Positions 46,099-55,582 of a stretch of 64,000 nucleotides of DNA are shown one piece after another. The stretch spans positions 186,001 to 250,000 of the forward strand of contig NZ_RCVT01000004.1 in assembly GCF_016107325.1 (NCBI RefSeq), in the 5' to 3' direction. This DNA comes from Sphingomonas sp. MA1305 (GTDB lineage Bacteria; Pseudomonadota; Alphaproteobacteria; Sphingomonadales; Sphingomonadaceae). Made by a program: the position numbers and the translations under genes. Every line of letters begins with the position of its first letter. Position 1 is the stretch's first letter. The notes under the pieces were generated by a model that searched no databases, was not told the DNA's origin, and was given only the letters and a program-made list of their open reading frames with translations.

Positions 46099-46920
46099 AT
46101 GACCGATACCCGTGCCCCCGTGCTGATTCCCGAGACCAAGGCGTTCCTCAACGTCAAGGTGCTGTGGGTGCGTCACTGGAACGACCGCTTGTTCTCCTTT
46201 GCGGTCGAGCGGCCGGCCTCGTTCCGCTTCCGCTCCGGCGAGTTCGTGATGATCGGCCTGCCCGGCGACGATGAAAACGCCAAGCCGATCATGCGCGCCT
46301 ATTCGGTCGCCAGCCCGCATTATGCCGAGGAGCTGGAGTTCCTGTCGATCAAGGTCGAGGACGGGCCGCTGACCTCCAAGCTCCAGCTGATCCAGCCGGG
46401 CGACGAGGTCTATATGGGCAAGAAGCCGACCGGCACTTTGGTCACCGACGCTCTGGTCGGCGGCAAGCGGCTGTTCTTCTTCTCGACCGGCACCGGCCTG
46501 GCGCCGTTCCTCAGCCTGGCGCGCGATCCCGACGTCTACGGCATGTTCGATCAGGTGATCCTGGTCCATTCGGTGCGGCAGGTCAGCGACCTTGCCTATC
46601 ATGACGAGTTGCAGGCGCGGCTGGCCGACGATCCGTTGGTATCGGAGGAAGCGGCGGCGCAATTCCACTATATCCCGACCGTGACGCGCGAGCCGTTCCG
46701 CACCACCGGGCGGATCGGCGACCTGATCGAAAGCGCCGCCCTGTTCGGTGATCCGGTACAGGGACCCAAGAGGCTCGATCCGGAGAACGACCGGATCATG
46801 CTGTGCGGATCGATGGCGATGATCCGCGAGACGGCGGCGATGCTGGATGGGATCGGGTTCGAGGAAGGATCGAACGCCAAGCCCGGCACCTATGTGATCG
46901 AGCGCGCCTTCGTCGACTAA
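46099..46920 (+). CDS. fpr: Ferredoxin-NADP reductase
   Basis: 273 residues from ATG 46099. FAD-binding RAYSVASP motif, the diphosphate-binding KKPTGTLV, the NADP-binding [16 protein letters not shown] and the C-terminal VIERAFVD tail of the bacterial subclass II FNRs. Transfers electrons between NADPH and ferredoxin or flavodoxin; linked to oxidative stress in related bacteria. A hairpin follows. Confidence 0.95.
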   Translation: MTDTRAPVLIPETKAFLNVKVLWVRHWNDRLFSFAVERPASFRFRSGEFVMIGLPGDDENAKPIMRAYSVASPHYAEELEFLSIKVEDGPLTSKLQLIQPGDEVYMGKKPTGTLVTDALVGGKRLFFFSTGTGLAPFLSLARDPDVYGMFDQVILVHSVRQVSDLAYHDELQARLADDPLVSEEAAAQFHYIPTVTREPFRTTGRIGDLIESAALFGDPVQGPKRLDPENDRIMLCGSMAMIRETAAMLDGIGFEEGSNAKPGTYVIERAFVD

Positions 46921-46927
46921 AGCCATT

Positions 46928-46949
46928 CCCCTCCCGTAAGTGGGAGGGG
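46928..46949. terminator. Hairpin after fpr (palindrome of the CTCCC type)
   Basis: CCCCTCCC-gtaagt-GGGAGGGG, an 8-bp perfect stem, followed by GAGAAAGCTTTTATCTT. Related to the extragenic repeats near 33.6 kb and likely also serving as terminator. Confidence 0.5.
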
Positions 46950-46994
46950 AGAGAAAGCTTTTATCTTCCTCCCCTTTACCCTAACCCCCACCGC

Positions 46995-48308
46995 ATGACC
47001 GGCGAGCCCCCACCGCCGCGTCGCCCGCGGGGGTGGACGCTCCGACGCTTCCGTGCGCTGCTGCGTTCGCGGGGGCCGACCAGCCTCCGCTTCCGGCGCC
47101 GCATCGCCGTCCTGACCGGCGCGATCGCGATCGGCATCGTCGCGGTGCTGTTCGCCGAACTGTCGGACGCGATGGGGCTGACCTTCGCGGCCTTCGCCCG
47201 GCGCTGGCACTGGCTGCCGCTGCTGACCACGCCGTTGGGCTTCATGGCGCTGGTCTGGCTGACCCGCCGCTTCGTGCCGCTGGCGCGCGGATCGGGCATT
47301 CCGCAGGTGATGGCGGCGCGTCACGATCCACAGGGAGCGACGCGCGGGCTCATCTCCGTGCCGACGGTGATCGGCAAGGTCGCGCTGACCATCGGCGCGA
47401 TCCTGTGCGGCGCCAGCGTCGGCCGCGAGGGGCCGACGGTGCAGATCGCGGCGGCCGTGATGGGCGTGACCCACCGCTTCCTGCGCGTACCGCTGAACGC
47501 GGCGGTGATCGTCGCGGGCGGCGCGGCGGGAGTCGCGGCGGCGTTCAACACGCCGCTCGCCGGGGTGCTGTTCGCGATCGAGGAACTCGCCGCCGCCTAT
47601 GAGCAGAAGGTGACGCTGCTCGTCCTGTCGCTGATCGTCGTCGCGGGCATGACCGCGCAGGCGCTGATGGGCGACTATATCTATTTCGGCGCGATCGGCG
47701 CGCATATCTCGCTGCAGGCGGCGGTAATCGTCGTGCCCGTCGCCGGGCTGGCGGGCGGCGCGTTCGGTGGCCTGTTCTCGCGCACCATGCTCGGCTTCGC
47801 CAACGGGCGGCATCGGATCACCGGGCTGGCCAAGGCGAACCCGATCCTGTTCGCCGGGGGCTGCGGGCTGGTCGTCGCCGTGCTCGGCATCGCCACCGTC
47901 GGCCTGACCTGGGGCACCGGCTATAGCGCGGCGCGGGCGATGATCGTCGGCGTCGATGCGCCCCTGTGGTTCGGGCCGGCCAAGGCGCTGGCGACGCTGG
48001 CGACCGCGGTGGCGGGGATGCCGGGCGGCATCTTCGCGCCGAGCCTGGCGGTCGGTGCCGGCGTCGGCAATCTGCTGCGCTTCGTCTTTCCCGGCGACCC
48101 GGCGGGCGCGGTGGTGATCCTGGGCATGACCGCCTATTTCGCCGGCGTGGTGCGCGCGCCGCTGACCGCGGTGATCATCCTGTCGGAGACGACGGCGAGC
48201 CGCGGCCTGCTGCTGCCGATGTTCGCGGCGGCGTTTATCGCCGATTGGGCGAGCCAGGCGGTGTGCCGGGAGAAGCTGTACCACGGGCTGGCGGCGACGT
48301 TTCGGTAG
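46995..48308 (+). CDS. clcA: ClC-type chloride channel/proton antiporter
   Basis: 437 residues from ATG 46995. ClC motifs GSGIPQV, GREGPTVQIAA (gating Glu) and GGIFAPSLAVGA are present. The intracellular proton Glu in FAIEEL is kept, so it should be a H+/Cl- antiporter and not a passive channel. No CBS domains, unlike many larger ClC proteins. Helps with acid resistance or osmotic balance. Confidence 0.94.
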   Translation: MTGEPPPPRRPRGWTLRRFRALLRSRGPTSLRFRRRIAVLTGAIAIGIVAVLFAELSDAMGLTFAAFARRWHWLPLLTTPLGFMALVWLTRRFVPLARGSGIPQVMAARHDPQGATRGLISVPTVIGKVALTIGAILCGASVGREGPTVQIAAAVMGVTHRFLRVPLNAAVIVAGGAAGVAAAFNTPLAGVLFAIEELAAAYEQKVTLLVLSLIVVAGMTAQALMGDYIYFGAIGAHISLQAAVIVVPVAGLAGGAFGGLFSRTMLGFANGRHRITGLAKANPILFAGGCGLVVAVLGIATVGLTWGTGYSAARAMIVGVDAPLWFGPAKALATLATAVAGMPGGIFAPSLAVGAGVGNLLRFVFPGDPAGAVVILGMTAYFAGVVRAPLTAVIILSETTASRGLLLPMFAAAFIADWASQAVCREKLYHGLAATFR

Positions 48309-48330
48309 AGGTTAGGGACGCCCGCTTCGC

Positions 48331-48422
48331 CATTCCCACACGGGCGGGAATCCCGACATGCTGACGCTTTTGACCCTCGCGAAGGCCCACGCGTCTGGAT
48401 CCCCGCCTGCGCGGGGATGACG
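48331..48422. repeat. Composite palindromic repeat (REP doublet), copy 3
   Basis: Left half CCATTCCCACACGGGCGGGA and right half TCTGGATCCCCGCCTGCGCG..GATGACG, ~35 nt apart, between clcA and the convergent MBL-fold gene. Confidence 0.82.
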
Positions 48423-48433
48423 AGAAGGGTGGT

Positions 48434-49720
48434 TTAGCGCAGCGCGTTGACCGCCGGACGGTCCATGCAACGCAGCATCGCCTCGCGGGTCAGCGGCCGG
48501 GTCGGCGCCGGCGCGGCATAGCTTGGCACTTCGAACGACTCGCCGATGCCGGCCGCGGCGAATCCGGTACCGCCGGTGCAGCGCATTGCTTCCGCCAGCA
48601 TCTCCGGCGGGGTGTCATAGCCTTCATAGGACAGGCGGAAGGTGCCCCAATGGATCGCCATGCTGTGCGCCGCGCCCAACCGCTGGTGGATCAGCGCCGC
48701 CTCCGCCGGACCGATATGGCTGCCCGACGACATCTGGCCGGGCACGAAGCGGAAGGCGCCGATCGGGATCATGGCGAAGCGGATCGGACCGTAGCCCGCG
48801 GCCTCGCGCGGCCAGTGGCCGTCGCCGAAGCCGGTGTCGCCGGCAAAGAAGATGTTGCCGCCTTCGCCCGGCAGGCGGATCACGAAGCTTGACCACAAGG
48901 CTCGGTTGCGATCGGTGAACCAGCGGCTGCCCCAATGGTGGTTGCGGGTGACGATGATCTGCGCCCGGTCGCCGCGGCACCAGGGGCTCTCGCCGCAGCG
49001 CGGCGCGACCGGCGTGACGGTCAGGCCGCTGGCGGTCAGCGTCGCCGCCTGGCCCCAATCGAGCGCGGTCGCCCTCGCACCGACCTGGCCGATGACGCTG
49101 TCGTTGCCGAGGCTGGTGACGATCTGCGGCCGGTCGCGCTGCCACAGCCGCTGCAGCGTCGCTTGGTCGAGATGGTCGTAATGGTTGTGGCTGACCAGTA
49201 CGAGGTCGATCCGCGGCAGATCCTCGAAGCGGATGCCGGGCGCGGTGACGCGCTTCGGGCCGAAGCCGAGCGGCCCGGCACGGTCGCTCCACACCGGATC
49301 GGTGAGGATGTTGAGCCCGCCGGTCTGGATCAGCACCGTGGCATGACCGACCCAGGTGACCAGCATGCGGTCGCCATCGACCCGTGCCGGCGGCCGCGCC
49401 TGGGTGACGGCGACGCTTTTCGGCCAGGCGGGGCGGCCGTCGCTGCCGGTCAGCTGGCGCCAGAAGAAGCCGGCGCGGCCGCCGCCCGCGGGCAGGCGCA
49501 TCGTGTCGGCGTCGCCGTCGGGATTGCGGAAGCGTTCGCCGTCAAAATGGTCGCTGGCCGGCCCGCGATAATAGATGCGGTCGAGGAACCGCGGCACGAT
49601 CGTCACCGCCAGCCCAATCGTGACGATCAGCAGGACGAGGACGGCACCGATGATCTTGAGCGCTGTGGCCACGCGGAAATCCGGAAGAAGGGACGCCGGG
49701 TAACGCAGGTGAAGGGTCAT
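48434..49720 (-). CDS. MBL-fold metallohydrolase (NAPE-PLD/UlaG-like)
   Basis: 428 residues with one N-terminal transmembrane helix (VLVLLIVTIGLAVTIVPRF), so membrane-anchored. The HxHxDH metal motif is SHNHYDHLD, with further ligands in FAGDTGFGDGHW and HWGTFRL. The WVGHATVLIQ and LGFGPKRVTAPG blocks are those of N-acyl-phosphatidylethanolamine phospholipase D-like proteins. Substrate unknown; phospholipid or related hydrolysis is inferred. Confidence 0.87.
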   Translation of the reverse strand: MTLHLRYPASLLPDFRVATALKIIGAVLVLLIVTIGLAVTIVPRFLDRIYYRGPASDHFDGERFRNPDGDADTMRLPAGGGRAGFFWRQLTGSDGRPAWPKSVAVTQARPPARVDGDRMLVTWVGHATVLIQTGGLNILTDPVWSDRAGPLGFGPKRVTAPGIRFEDLPRIDLVLVSHNHYDHLDQATLQRLWQRDRPQIVTSLGNDSVIGQVGARATALDWGQAATLTASGLTVTPVAPRCGESPWCRGDRAQIIVTRNHHWGSRWFTDRNRALWSSFVIRLPGEGGNIFFAGDTGFGDGHWPREAAGYGPIRFAMIPIGAFRFVPGQMSSGSHIGPAEAALIHQRLGAAHSMAIHWGTFRLSYEGYDTPPEMLAEAMRCTGGTGFAAAGIGESFEVPSYAAPAPTRPLTREAMLRCMDRPAVNALR

Positions 49721-49794
49721 GGTTCATGCCGCAAGCCCGCTTGCGTCGGCCATTTCCGGCGATAGCATCGCAATCTGTTTCAAGAGGGGATTCC

Positions 49795-51375
49795 ATGCGC
49801 CGGATTTTATTGGCCCTTTCGCTTGCCGGCCTGGCCGTGCCGACGGTCGCCGCGGCCGCCGACGTCAAGGTCGAGGAAGCGTCGATCGACCAGTTGCAGG
49901 CGCTGATGCGACAGGGACAGACGTCGAGCGTCGCGCTGACCCGCGCCTATATCGCGCGGATCGCGGCGATGGACCGCAAGGGGCCGACGCTGCGCAGCGT
50001 CATCACGCTCAACCCCGACGCGCTCGCCCAGGCCAAGGCGCTGGACGCGGAGCGCAAGGCGGGGCGGGTGCGCGGGCCGCTGCATGGCGTGCCGATCCTG
50101 ATCAAGGACAATATCGAGACGGCGGACCGGATGCCGACCACCGCCGGCAGCCTGGCGCTGAAGGACAATGTCACCGGCCGCGACGCGCCGGTCGTCGCGG
50201 AGCTGCGCCGTGCCGGTGCGGTGATCCTCGGCAAGACCAATCTGTCCGAATGGGCTAACATCCGCTCCACCCATGCGATGAGTGGCTGGAGCGCGATCGG
50301 CGGGCTGGTGAAGAACCCCTATGCGCTCGATCGCACCGCCTGCGGGTCCTCGTCCGGCTCGGGCGCGGCGGTGGCGGCGAGCTTCGCCGCGGCGGCGGTC
50401 GGCACGGAGACGGATGGGTCGGTGGTCTGCCCCTCGTCGCTCAATGGCGTCGTCGGGCTGAAGCCGTCGATCGGCATGGTCAGCCGCACCCGCGTCGTGC
50501 CGATCAGCCACAGCCAGGACACGCCGGGACCGATGGGGCGCAGCGTCCGCGACGTCGCCACGCTGTTCTCCGCGATGGTCGCCGCCGATCCGGAGGATGC
50601 CGTGACCAAGGGTGCGGTGACGCGCGACTATGCCGCCGGCCTGTCGGTCAGCGCGCTGTCGGGCACAACGGTCGGCGTGATCCGGCCGGAAGGCATGGCG
50701 GCGGACCTCGCCGCCGCCTACGACCGCGCACTTGGCGTGCTGCGCGCGGCGGGAGCCCGGCTGGTCGAGGTCACGCCGCCCAAGCTCGACGGCATCGGCG
50801 ACGCCGAATTCACCGTGCTGAAGACCGAGCTAAAGGCGGACCTCAACGCCTATCTGGCGACGACGCCGGCGGCGGTGACCGCGCGGACGCTGGACCAGCT
50901 GATCGCCTTCGACCGGGATCACGCCGCGACGGAGATGCCCTTTTTCCAGCAGGAAATCTTCGAGTTGGCGGCGAAGACCAAGGGGCTCGACGACCCGGAC
51001 TATAAGGCGGCGCGGGCAAAATCGCTGCGCCTCGCCGGGGCGGGCGGCATCGACACGATGCTGAAGGCGGCAGGGGCGACCGTGCTGGTCGAGCCGACCT
51101 ATGCCGGCGCCTGGCTCAGCGATCCGGTCTATGGCGACCAGTATAATGGCCCGTCGGCGTCCGAACTGCCGGCGATCGCCGGCTACCCGCATCTGACCGT
51201 GCCGATGGGGCTGGTGAAGGGACTGCCGGTCGGCCTGTCGTTCATCGCGACGCGCGGCGAGGATGCGCGGGTGCTCGGCGCTGGTTATGCCTACGAACAA
51301 CGCGCCAAGGCGCGGGTGGCGCCGCGCTATCTGCCGCAGGCGGATGTCGGTCCGGGACTGGACGGGACGCGCTGA
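49795..51375 (+). CDS. Secreted amidase-signature enzyme
   Basis: 526 residues from ATG 49795 with a Sec signal peptide (…AVPTVAAAA). Amidase signature with catalytic Lys in PILIKDN, cis-Ser in ACGSSSGSGAA and the nucleophilic Ser in GTETDGSVVCPSS. Substrate-gripping GVVGLKPSIGMV and the C-terminal GYPHLTVPMG match the family. Hydrolyses amide bonds in the periplasm; exact substrate unknown. Divergent from the MBL gene. Confidence 0.93.
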   Translation: MRRILLALSLAGLAVPTVAAAADVKVEEASIDQLQALMRQGQTSSVALTRAYIARIAAMDRKGPTLRSVITLNPDALAQAKALDAERKAGRVRGPLHGVPILIKDNIETADRMPTTAGSLALKDNVTGRDAPVVAELRRAGAVILGKTNLSEWANIRSTHAMSGWSAIGGLVKNPYALDRTACGSSSGSGAAVAASFAAAAVGTETDGSVVCPSSLNGVVGLKPSIGMVSRTRVVPISHSQDTPGPMGRSVRDVATLFSAMVAADPEDAVTKGAVTRDYAAGLSVSALSGTTVGVIRPEGMAADLAAAYDRALGVLRAAGARLVEVTPPKLDGIGDAEFTVLKTELKADLNAYLATTPAAVTARTLDQLIAFDRDHAATEMPFFQQEIFELAAKTKGLDDPDYKAARAKSLRLAGAGGIDTMLKAAGATVLVEPTYAGAWLSDPVYGDQYNGPSASELPAIAGYPHLTVPMGLVKGLPVGLSFIATRGEDARVLGAGYAYEQRAKARVAPRYLPQADVGPGLDGTR

Positions 51376-51400
51376 CGGTGCGGCGTAGTGCGGCGGGCCG

Positions 51401-51802
51401 CTATCGGGCCTGCCGCCGCGCCACCCGCGCCTGCCACAGCATCAGCAGCGGCACCACGCCGAGCTCCATCGCCAGCCCGAAACGGTGTCCGACCGACGGC
51501 GCCCCGACGCTGGCGAGCGACACCAGCCGCGACAGACCGCCCGCCACGATCAGCGCGCCGAGCAAGCGGAACCGCGGACCCTTGTCGGCGACATCGGGGA
51601 TGCAGGTCGCAAAGGCGATGCCGACGCCGAGGAAGATGCCCGAGACATAGCGGAAATGGCTGTCGAGATCGCGCGGGATCACCGGCGGATGGCCGAGGAA
51701 AGCGGGGCCGTGCAGCACGCCCTCGCCACCGATCAGCAGCGGCACGCAACAGGCGATCGCGACCACCGCCTGCAGCAGCCGCAGCTCGAGCCGCGCGCTC
51801 AC
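51401..51802 (-). CDS. DUF4345 membrane protein
   Basis: 133 residues from GTG 51802, overlapping the DUF2721 stop by GTGA. Four hydrophobic segments; the DUF4345 pattern DSHFRYVSGIFLGVGIAFATCIPD and GLSRLVSLASVGAPSVGHRFGLAMEL are typical. Function unknown. Confidence 0.85.
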   Translation of the reverse strand: MSARLELRLLQAVVAIACCVPLLIGGEGVLHGPAFLGHPPVIPRDLDSHFRYVSGIFLGVGIAFATCIPDVADKGPRFRLLGALIVAGGLSRLVSLASVGAPSVGHRFGLAMELGVVPLLMLWQARVARRQAR

Positions 51803-52248
51803 AACAGAATTTCCTTGCGGACGTGGATCGCGCGCAGCGACACGCGCACTTCCCACATGAAGGCGATCAGGCACAGGATCAGCAGCGTCACCGCGACGAT
51901 GAATGCCAAAGCGATCCAGGTGCCGATATGCAGCTTGGCCAGATTGGCGACGAATAGCATCGCGATCACGATGCACGCCATCACCGCGCTCGCCACCGCC
52001 AGGAACAGCGCGCCGTTGATGATCGACATGCGCTCGTCGAGCAGCCGCAATTCCCATTTGTGCCGCTGCACCGCGTCTTCGGGGGCATGGACCAGCGCCT
52101 CCTCCAGCGCGCGGGCGCGGTCGATCACGCGGGCCAGCCGTCCGGCGAGGACGTTGAGCACCTGGCCGATCGCGGCGAGCATGAACACCGGCGCGAGGGA
52201 CAGCTGGATCGTCTGCGCGATGGTCGTGACGGCGGGCAAGGTCGGCAT
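51799..52248 (-). CDS. DUF2721 membrane protein
   Basis: 149 residues, three helices: N-terminal LAPVFMLAAIGQVLNVLAGRLARVIDRAR, and two later segments (MSIINGALFLAVASAVMACIVIAML, WIALAFIVAVTLLILCLIAF). Typical DUF2721 architecture; coupled to the DUF4345 gene. Function unknown. Divergent from the acyltransferase gene. Confidence 0.88.
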   Translation of the reverse strand: MPTLPAVTTIAQTIQLSLAPVFMLAAIGQVLNVLAGRLARVIDRARALEEALVHAPEDAVQRHKWELRLLDERMSIINGALFLAVASAVMACIVIAMLFVANLAKLHIGTWIALAFIVAVTLLILCLIAFMWEVRVSLRAIHVRKEILL

Positions 52249-52346
52249 GGCGACATTCTAGGGCGGTATACGGTTCGGTGAAAGCGCCGAGTGGTGACCC
52301 TTCGGGTTGCACCGGTTGGTAACCCTCTGCTTCTACAGCGAGGCAC

Positions 52347-53438
52347 GTGACCAAGCCGATGCGCCTTGCCGACTTCCAGCAGCTGCCGCCGGCCGCGCGC
52401 GCGCAGATCGGCGACGGCCTGTCGGTGGCGATCGACCGGGTCGCGGAGGCGGGATCGGCCAGCCACGCCTTCCTGCGCTACGGCTGGTACGCCGCGGCGT
52501 TGGCGGCTTATGGCGGCGCCGCGCGCACCTTGGTGGTCGAGGAGGATGGCGCGCCGGTCCTCGCGCTGCCGTTCGTCGGACTGGGACCGGCGATGCTGCG
52601 GCTCGCCGCGGTGCCTGGCTGTTACTGGCCGTTCCGCAGCTTCCCGATCGCGCTGGGCGCGGGCGAGGGGGCGTTGGGGGCGGCGCTCGACGCGCTCGCC
52701 GGCACGATCAACGGCCTGCGGATCGGGCCGGTCTATGACGACGATGCGACGGCGATGCCGCTGATCGCCGCGGCGCGCATGCGCGGGTGGACGACGATCG
52801 ACCGCTTCGTCGCGGACAGCTGGCTGCTCGACATGGCCGCTGTGCAGGCCGAAGGCACCTGGCCGCGCAATTCGACGCTGCGCAAGAACCGCTTCCACGA
52901 GAAGCACCTCGCCGAACACGGCGTGCCCGCCTGGCATTTCCTGCACGGCGCCGATTGGCCCGCGGCCTTCGACCGGCTGGCGGCGGTGGAGGAGGCGAGT
53001 TGGATCGCGACCCGCACCGACGGCAGCGACGCCAAATTCACCACCACCGGCCATGGCGCCTTCTGGCGCGCGGCGGCGGCCGACCCGGTGCTCGCCGACA
53101 TGTTGCGCGCCGCGTTGCTGACGATCGACGGGCGGCCGGCGGCCTTTTCCTTTGATCTGGATGCCGGCGACCTGAAATATGCGATCGCCAACAGCTACGA
53201 TCCGGCCTTCGCCAAACATTCGCCGGGCAAGCTGCTCTATTACCGCAATCTGGTCGAGGCGATCGGGCGGGGCGTGACGCGCGTCGATTGGGGTGCCGGC
53301 GACAGCGGCTACAAACAGGTGATCGGCGCCGACCGCGGCCCGGCGATCCGCGATTGGCTGCTGCTGCCGCCGCGCCTGCCGGCGCTGGCCGGGCGGCTGC
53401 TGCGCGGCCTCTGGCAACGGTCGGGGCAGCATCGCTGA
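52347..53438 (+). CDS. FemAB/BioF2-like GNAT acyltransferase
   Basis: 363 residues from GTG 52347. Two GNAT-like halves: an N-terminal SHAFLRYGWYAAALAAYG and a C-terminal Acetyltransf_6 domain with LRKNRFHEKHLAEHG, WIATRTDGS and NSYDPAFAKHSPGKLLYYRNLVEAIGRG. Members transfer acyl or aminoacyl groups in cell-envelope and exopolysaccharide pathways; the substrate is unknown. Followed by the exonuclease gene at 53471. Confidence 0.82.
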   Translation: MTKPMRLADFQQLPPAARAQIGDGLSVAIDRVAEAGSASHAFLRYGWYAAALAAYGGAARTLVVEEDGAPVLALPFVGLGPAMLRLAAVPGCYWPFRSFPIALGAGEGALGAALDALAGTINGLRIGPVYDDDATAMPLIAAARMRGWTTIDRFVADSWLLDMAAVQAEGTWPRNSTLRKNRFHEKHLAEHGVPAWHFLHGADWPAAFDRLAAVEEASWIATRTDGSDAKFTTTGHGAFWRAAAADPVLADMLRAALLTIDGRPAAFSFDLDAGDLKYAIANSYDPAFAKHSPGKLLYYRNLVEAIGRGVTRVDWGAGDSGYKQVIGADRGPAIRDWLLLPPRLPALAGRLLRGLWQRSGQHR

Positions 53439-53470
53439 ACCCGTGACACGCGCCGATGCGTTGTTCGGCG

Positions 53471-54016
53471 ATGCGCGTCTTCCTCGACTTCGAAGCCTCC
53501 TCGCTCGCCAAGACCAGCTATCCGATCGAGGTCGCCTGGGTGTTCGAGGACGGCCGCGGCGAAGCCCATCTGATCCGGCCCGCGGAGGGGTGGACGGATT
53601 GGGATGCCGAAGCCGAGGCGATCCACCATATCCCCCGCGAGGCCCTGGTCCGCGACGGCACGCCACACGATGTCGTCGCGGCGCGGATGATCGACACGCT
53701 AGGTGGCCACGATTTGTTCGCCAGCGCGCCGTCGTGGGACGGAAAATGGCTGAGCGTGCTGCTGCGCGCGGCGAAACGGCCGCGGCACAGTCTGCGCCTG
53801 CGCGACACGGACGAGGCGCAACGGGAGGCGGCGGCCGCGATCCTGCGCGAGGCGGTGCCGGCGGACCGCGTCGCGCCGCTGGTCGAGGAGGCGCGGGCGC
53901 GGGCCGGGGTGGCGGAACGCGGCACGCCGGCGCACCGCGCGCTCGCCGACGCCCGCGATGAACTGGCGCGGTGGCAGCGGGTCTGCGCGATGGCGCGGAC
54001 GCTCGCGGCAGGTTAG
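53471..54016 (+). CDS. DEDD-type 3'-5' exonuclease-like protein
   Basis: 181 residues from ATG 53471. Exo I FLDFEASSL (D, E), Exo II SAPSWDGKWL (D) and Exo III AHRALADARDEL (H...D) fit an RNase T/Exonuclease fold. Short and single-domain. Such small exonucleases in alphaproteobacteria are often misnamed as regulators. Targets (DNA or RNA) unknown. Confidence 0.8.
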   Translation: MRVFLDFEASSLAKTSYPIEVAWVFEDGRGEAHLIRPAEGWTDWDAEAEAIHHIPREALVRDGTPHDVVAARMIDTLGGHDLFASAPSWDGKWLSVLLRAAKRPRHSLRLRDTDEAQREAAAAILREAVPADRVAPLVEEARARAGVAERGTPAHRALADARDELARWQRVCAMARTLAAG

Positions 54017-54025
54017 GCTGTGGCG

Positions 54026-54202
54026 ATGGCTGAGATCGTCAACCTGAACCGCGCGCGCAAGGCCCGCGACCGCGCCGCCGCCCGCCAGACTGCGGAGGCC
54101 AACCGCGCCAAGTTCGGCCGCACCAAGGCGGAGAAGCAGGCGGACGCCATGGAACGCGCGCGTAGCGACCGGACGCTCGACGGGGCCAAGCTGGAGGAGT
54201 GA
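54026..54202 (+). CDS. DUF4169 small basic protein
   Basis: 58 residues from ATG 54026: MAEIVNLNRARKARDRAAARQ then NRAKFGRTKAEKQADA and a SDRTLDGAKLEE end. Matches DUF4169, a short Arg/Lys-rich helical protein of alphaproteobacteria. Begins 9 bp after the exonuclease stop. Function unknown. Confidence 0.88.
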   Translation: MAEIVNLNRARKARDRAAARQTAEANRAKFGRTKAEKQADAMERARSDRTLDGAKLEE

Positions 54203-54704
54203 GGCGGCGCGCCTTGGGCGTCCGGCAATATGCAAACGGCGCGCCGCGTAAGTTGGCACGGGCAGCGCGAGGCCGACGAAGGCGTTTGCGAGACCGGGCG
54301 CCCACCGTCCGAAGTGACGAGGCTTCAGCTTCGAATACCAGCTCAACTTCACCTTTGACGCTGTTTGTAAGCAGTTGGTGAGCGCCGCTCTGAAGGTCTC
54401 GCGACGCGTTGCCGAGTACCCCATCGTTGGGAAAGGTCCGGCTTCAGAATGCGGGTTTGCCGTTGTATCGGCACTCACTCATAAACAGCCATAGCGGATT
54501 AGTTCCTTTCCGGTCCTTATGGACGGTGTCCACCGGTACATAGCGACTTGCTAGCTGGCCGCTTTTTAGAATTGGTATTCTGTCCATAGTGGCTAATGTA
54601 GAGCCAAAATGGATATTGATATTTAGGATCAACTTGCTTGATTACTGCCAATCCGTGATTGATACTTCCCGTCAGCGCAATGGGAATGCGCTGTAGGGGG
54701 TCTG
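54203..54704. other. 502-bp gene-poor, lower-GC stretch
   Basis: No gene that I can support. GC content drops from about 54270, and only short open frames occur, none with a good ribosome site. A 62-codon frame on the minus strand (54444-54632) has some protein-like composition but no family. This looks like a decayed or recently inserted segment leading into the lower-GC gene at 54705. Confidence 0.6.
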
Positions 54705-55424
54705 ATGAAAAAGGTAATGATGTCGATGGGCATTGCGCTCGTCGTTGCCACACCGGCTTACGCCAAGCTGGAAATCAAGCCGGTCGCAGGGCCAGCACAA
54801 ATCGTCCGCTTCAATCAGGGTGTTCCTGAAATTGAGGAGGATCTTCCGGATCAGCAGGCGGCAGTCCGCATCGTGCCGCTACCCGGTCTCGATCACGGCA
54901 GCCTGACATTCAAGGTAGCCGTGTACAACAAATCCAGGCAAGCGATGAACGTGGGCGTGGAGAATATCGCGTTCAGCTATGGTGCCAACCGGCTTCCTGT
55001 TTTCACCAAGGCCCAGGTAGAGTCGAAGGCTAAGAAGCGGGCGATGTGGTCTCAGATTGGCTACGCCATGTTAGCAGGCGCGGCGGCTGCCGCACAGAAC
55101 AACAACACAACCGTGACGACGTATGCGCCGAGTGGGCGAATCTATCGAACGGTGATCGAACGACCTGGATTGAGCGATGGCCAAGTCGCGGCGGTGGCCG
55201 CTGGCGGGGGCGCCATCGCGTTGAGTCAAGTCGGGCTCAACAAGACGCTCGAAATGTTGAATGATGAGTATATCCAAACGACGACACTAGATCCCGATAG
55301 TGGCTATGGCGGGCGCATCATCTGCTCGAAACTCAAAAATGCGAAGATCGGTGAGTTGGTTGCGTTGGCCGTTGAGGTCAACGGGGAGCGTCATCTGTTC
55401 AAGTTCCGAGTCGAACGCGTTTGA
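54705..55424 (+). CDS. Secreted protein of unknown function, lower-GC
   Basis: 239 residues with a clean signal peptide (MKKVMMSMGIALVVATPAYA). The mature part has a beta-rich start (KLEIKPVAGPAQIVRFNQG), a middle hydrophobic Gly/Ala segment (IGYAMLAGAAAAAQNNN and DGQVAAVAAGGGAIALSQ), and a basic C-terminus. Codon use is more AT-rich than in flanking genes. Probably periplasmic or outer-membrane associated and acquired. Confidence 0.72.
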   Translation: MKKVMMSMGIALVVATPAYAKLEIKPVAGPAQIVRFNQGVPEIEEDLPDQQAAVRIVPLPGLDHGSLTFKVAVYNKSRQAMNVGVENIAFSYGANRLPVFTKAQVESKAKKRAMWSQIGYAMLAGAAAAAQNNNTTVTTYAPSGRIYRTVIERPGLSDGQVAAVAAGGGAIALSQVGLNKTLEMLNDEYIQTTTLDPDSGYGGRIICSKLKNAKIGELVALAVEVNGERHLFKFRVERV

Positions 55425-55582
55425 CTGCCGAGGCGAACCCGAGCCCAAGCGCTTTCTATCGCTGTAAGCATGCAAATAGAGTCGGGTAGCGCATTATGCT
55501 GAGGGGATTGGTCCGTCGTCCTTCGAAGCAGGGCGATGGGCCAGTACCGGTCCTATGTCCAAACCTGGCACACCCCTGCGCG

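Noticed and set aside
54444..54632. 62-codon minus-strand frame in the low-GC stretch
   Set aside because: No ribosome site, no family, and weak composition; not enough to call a gene.
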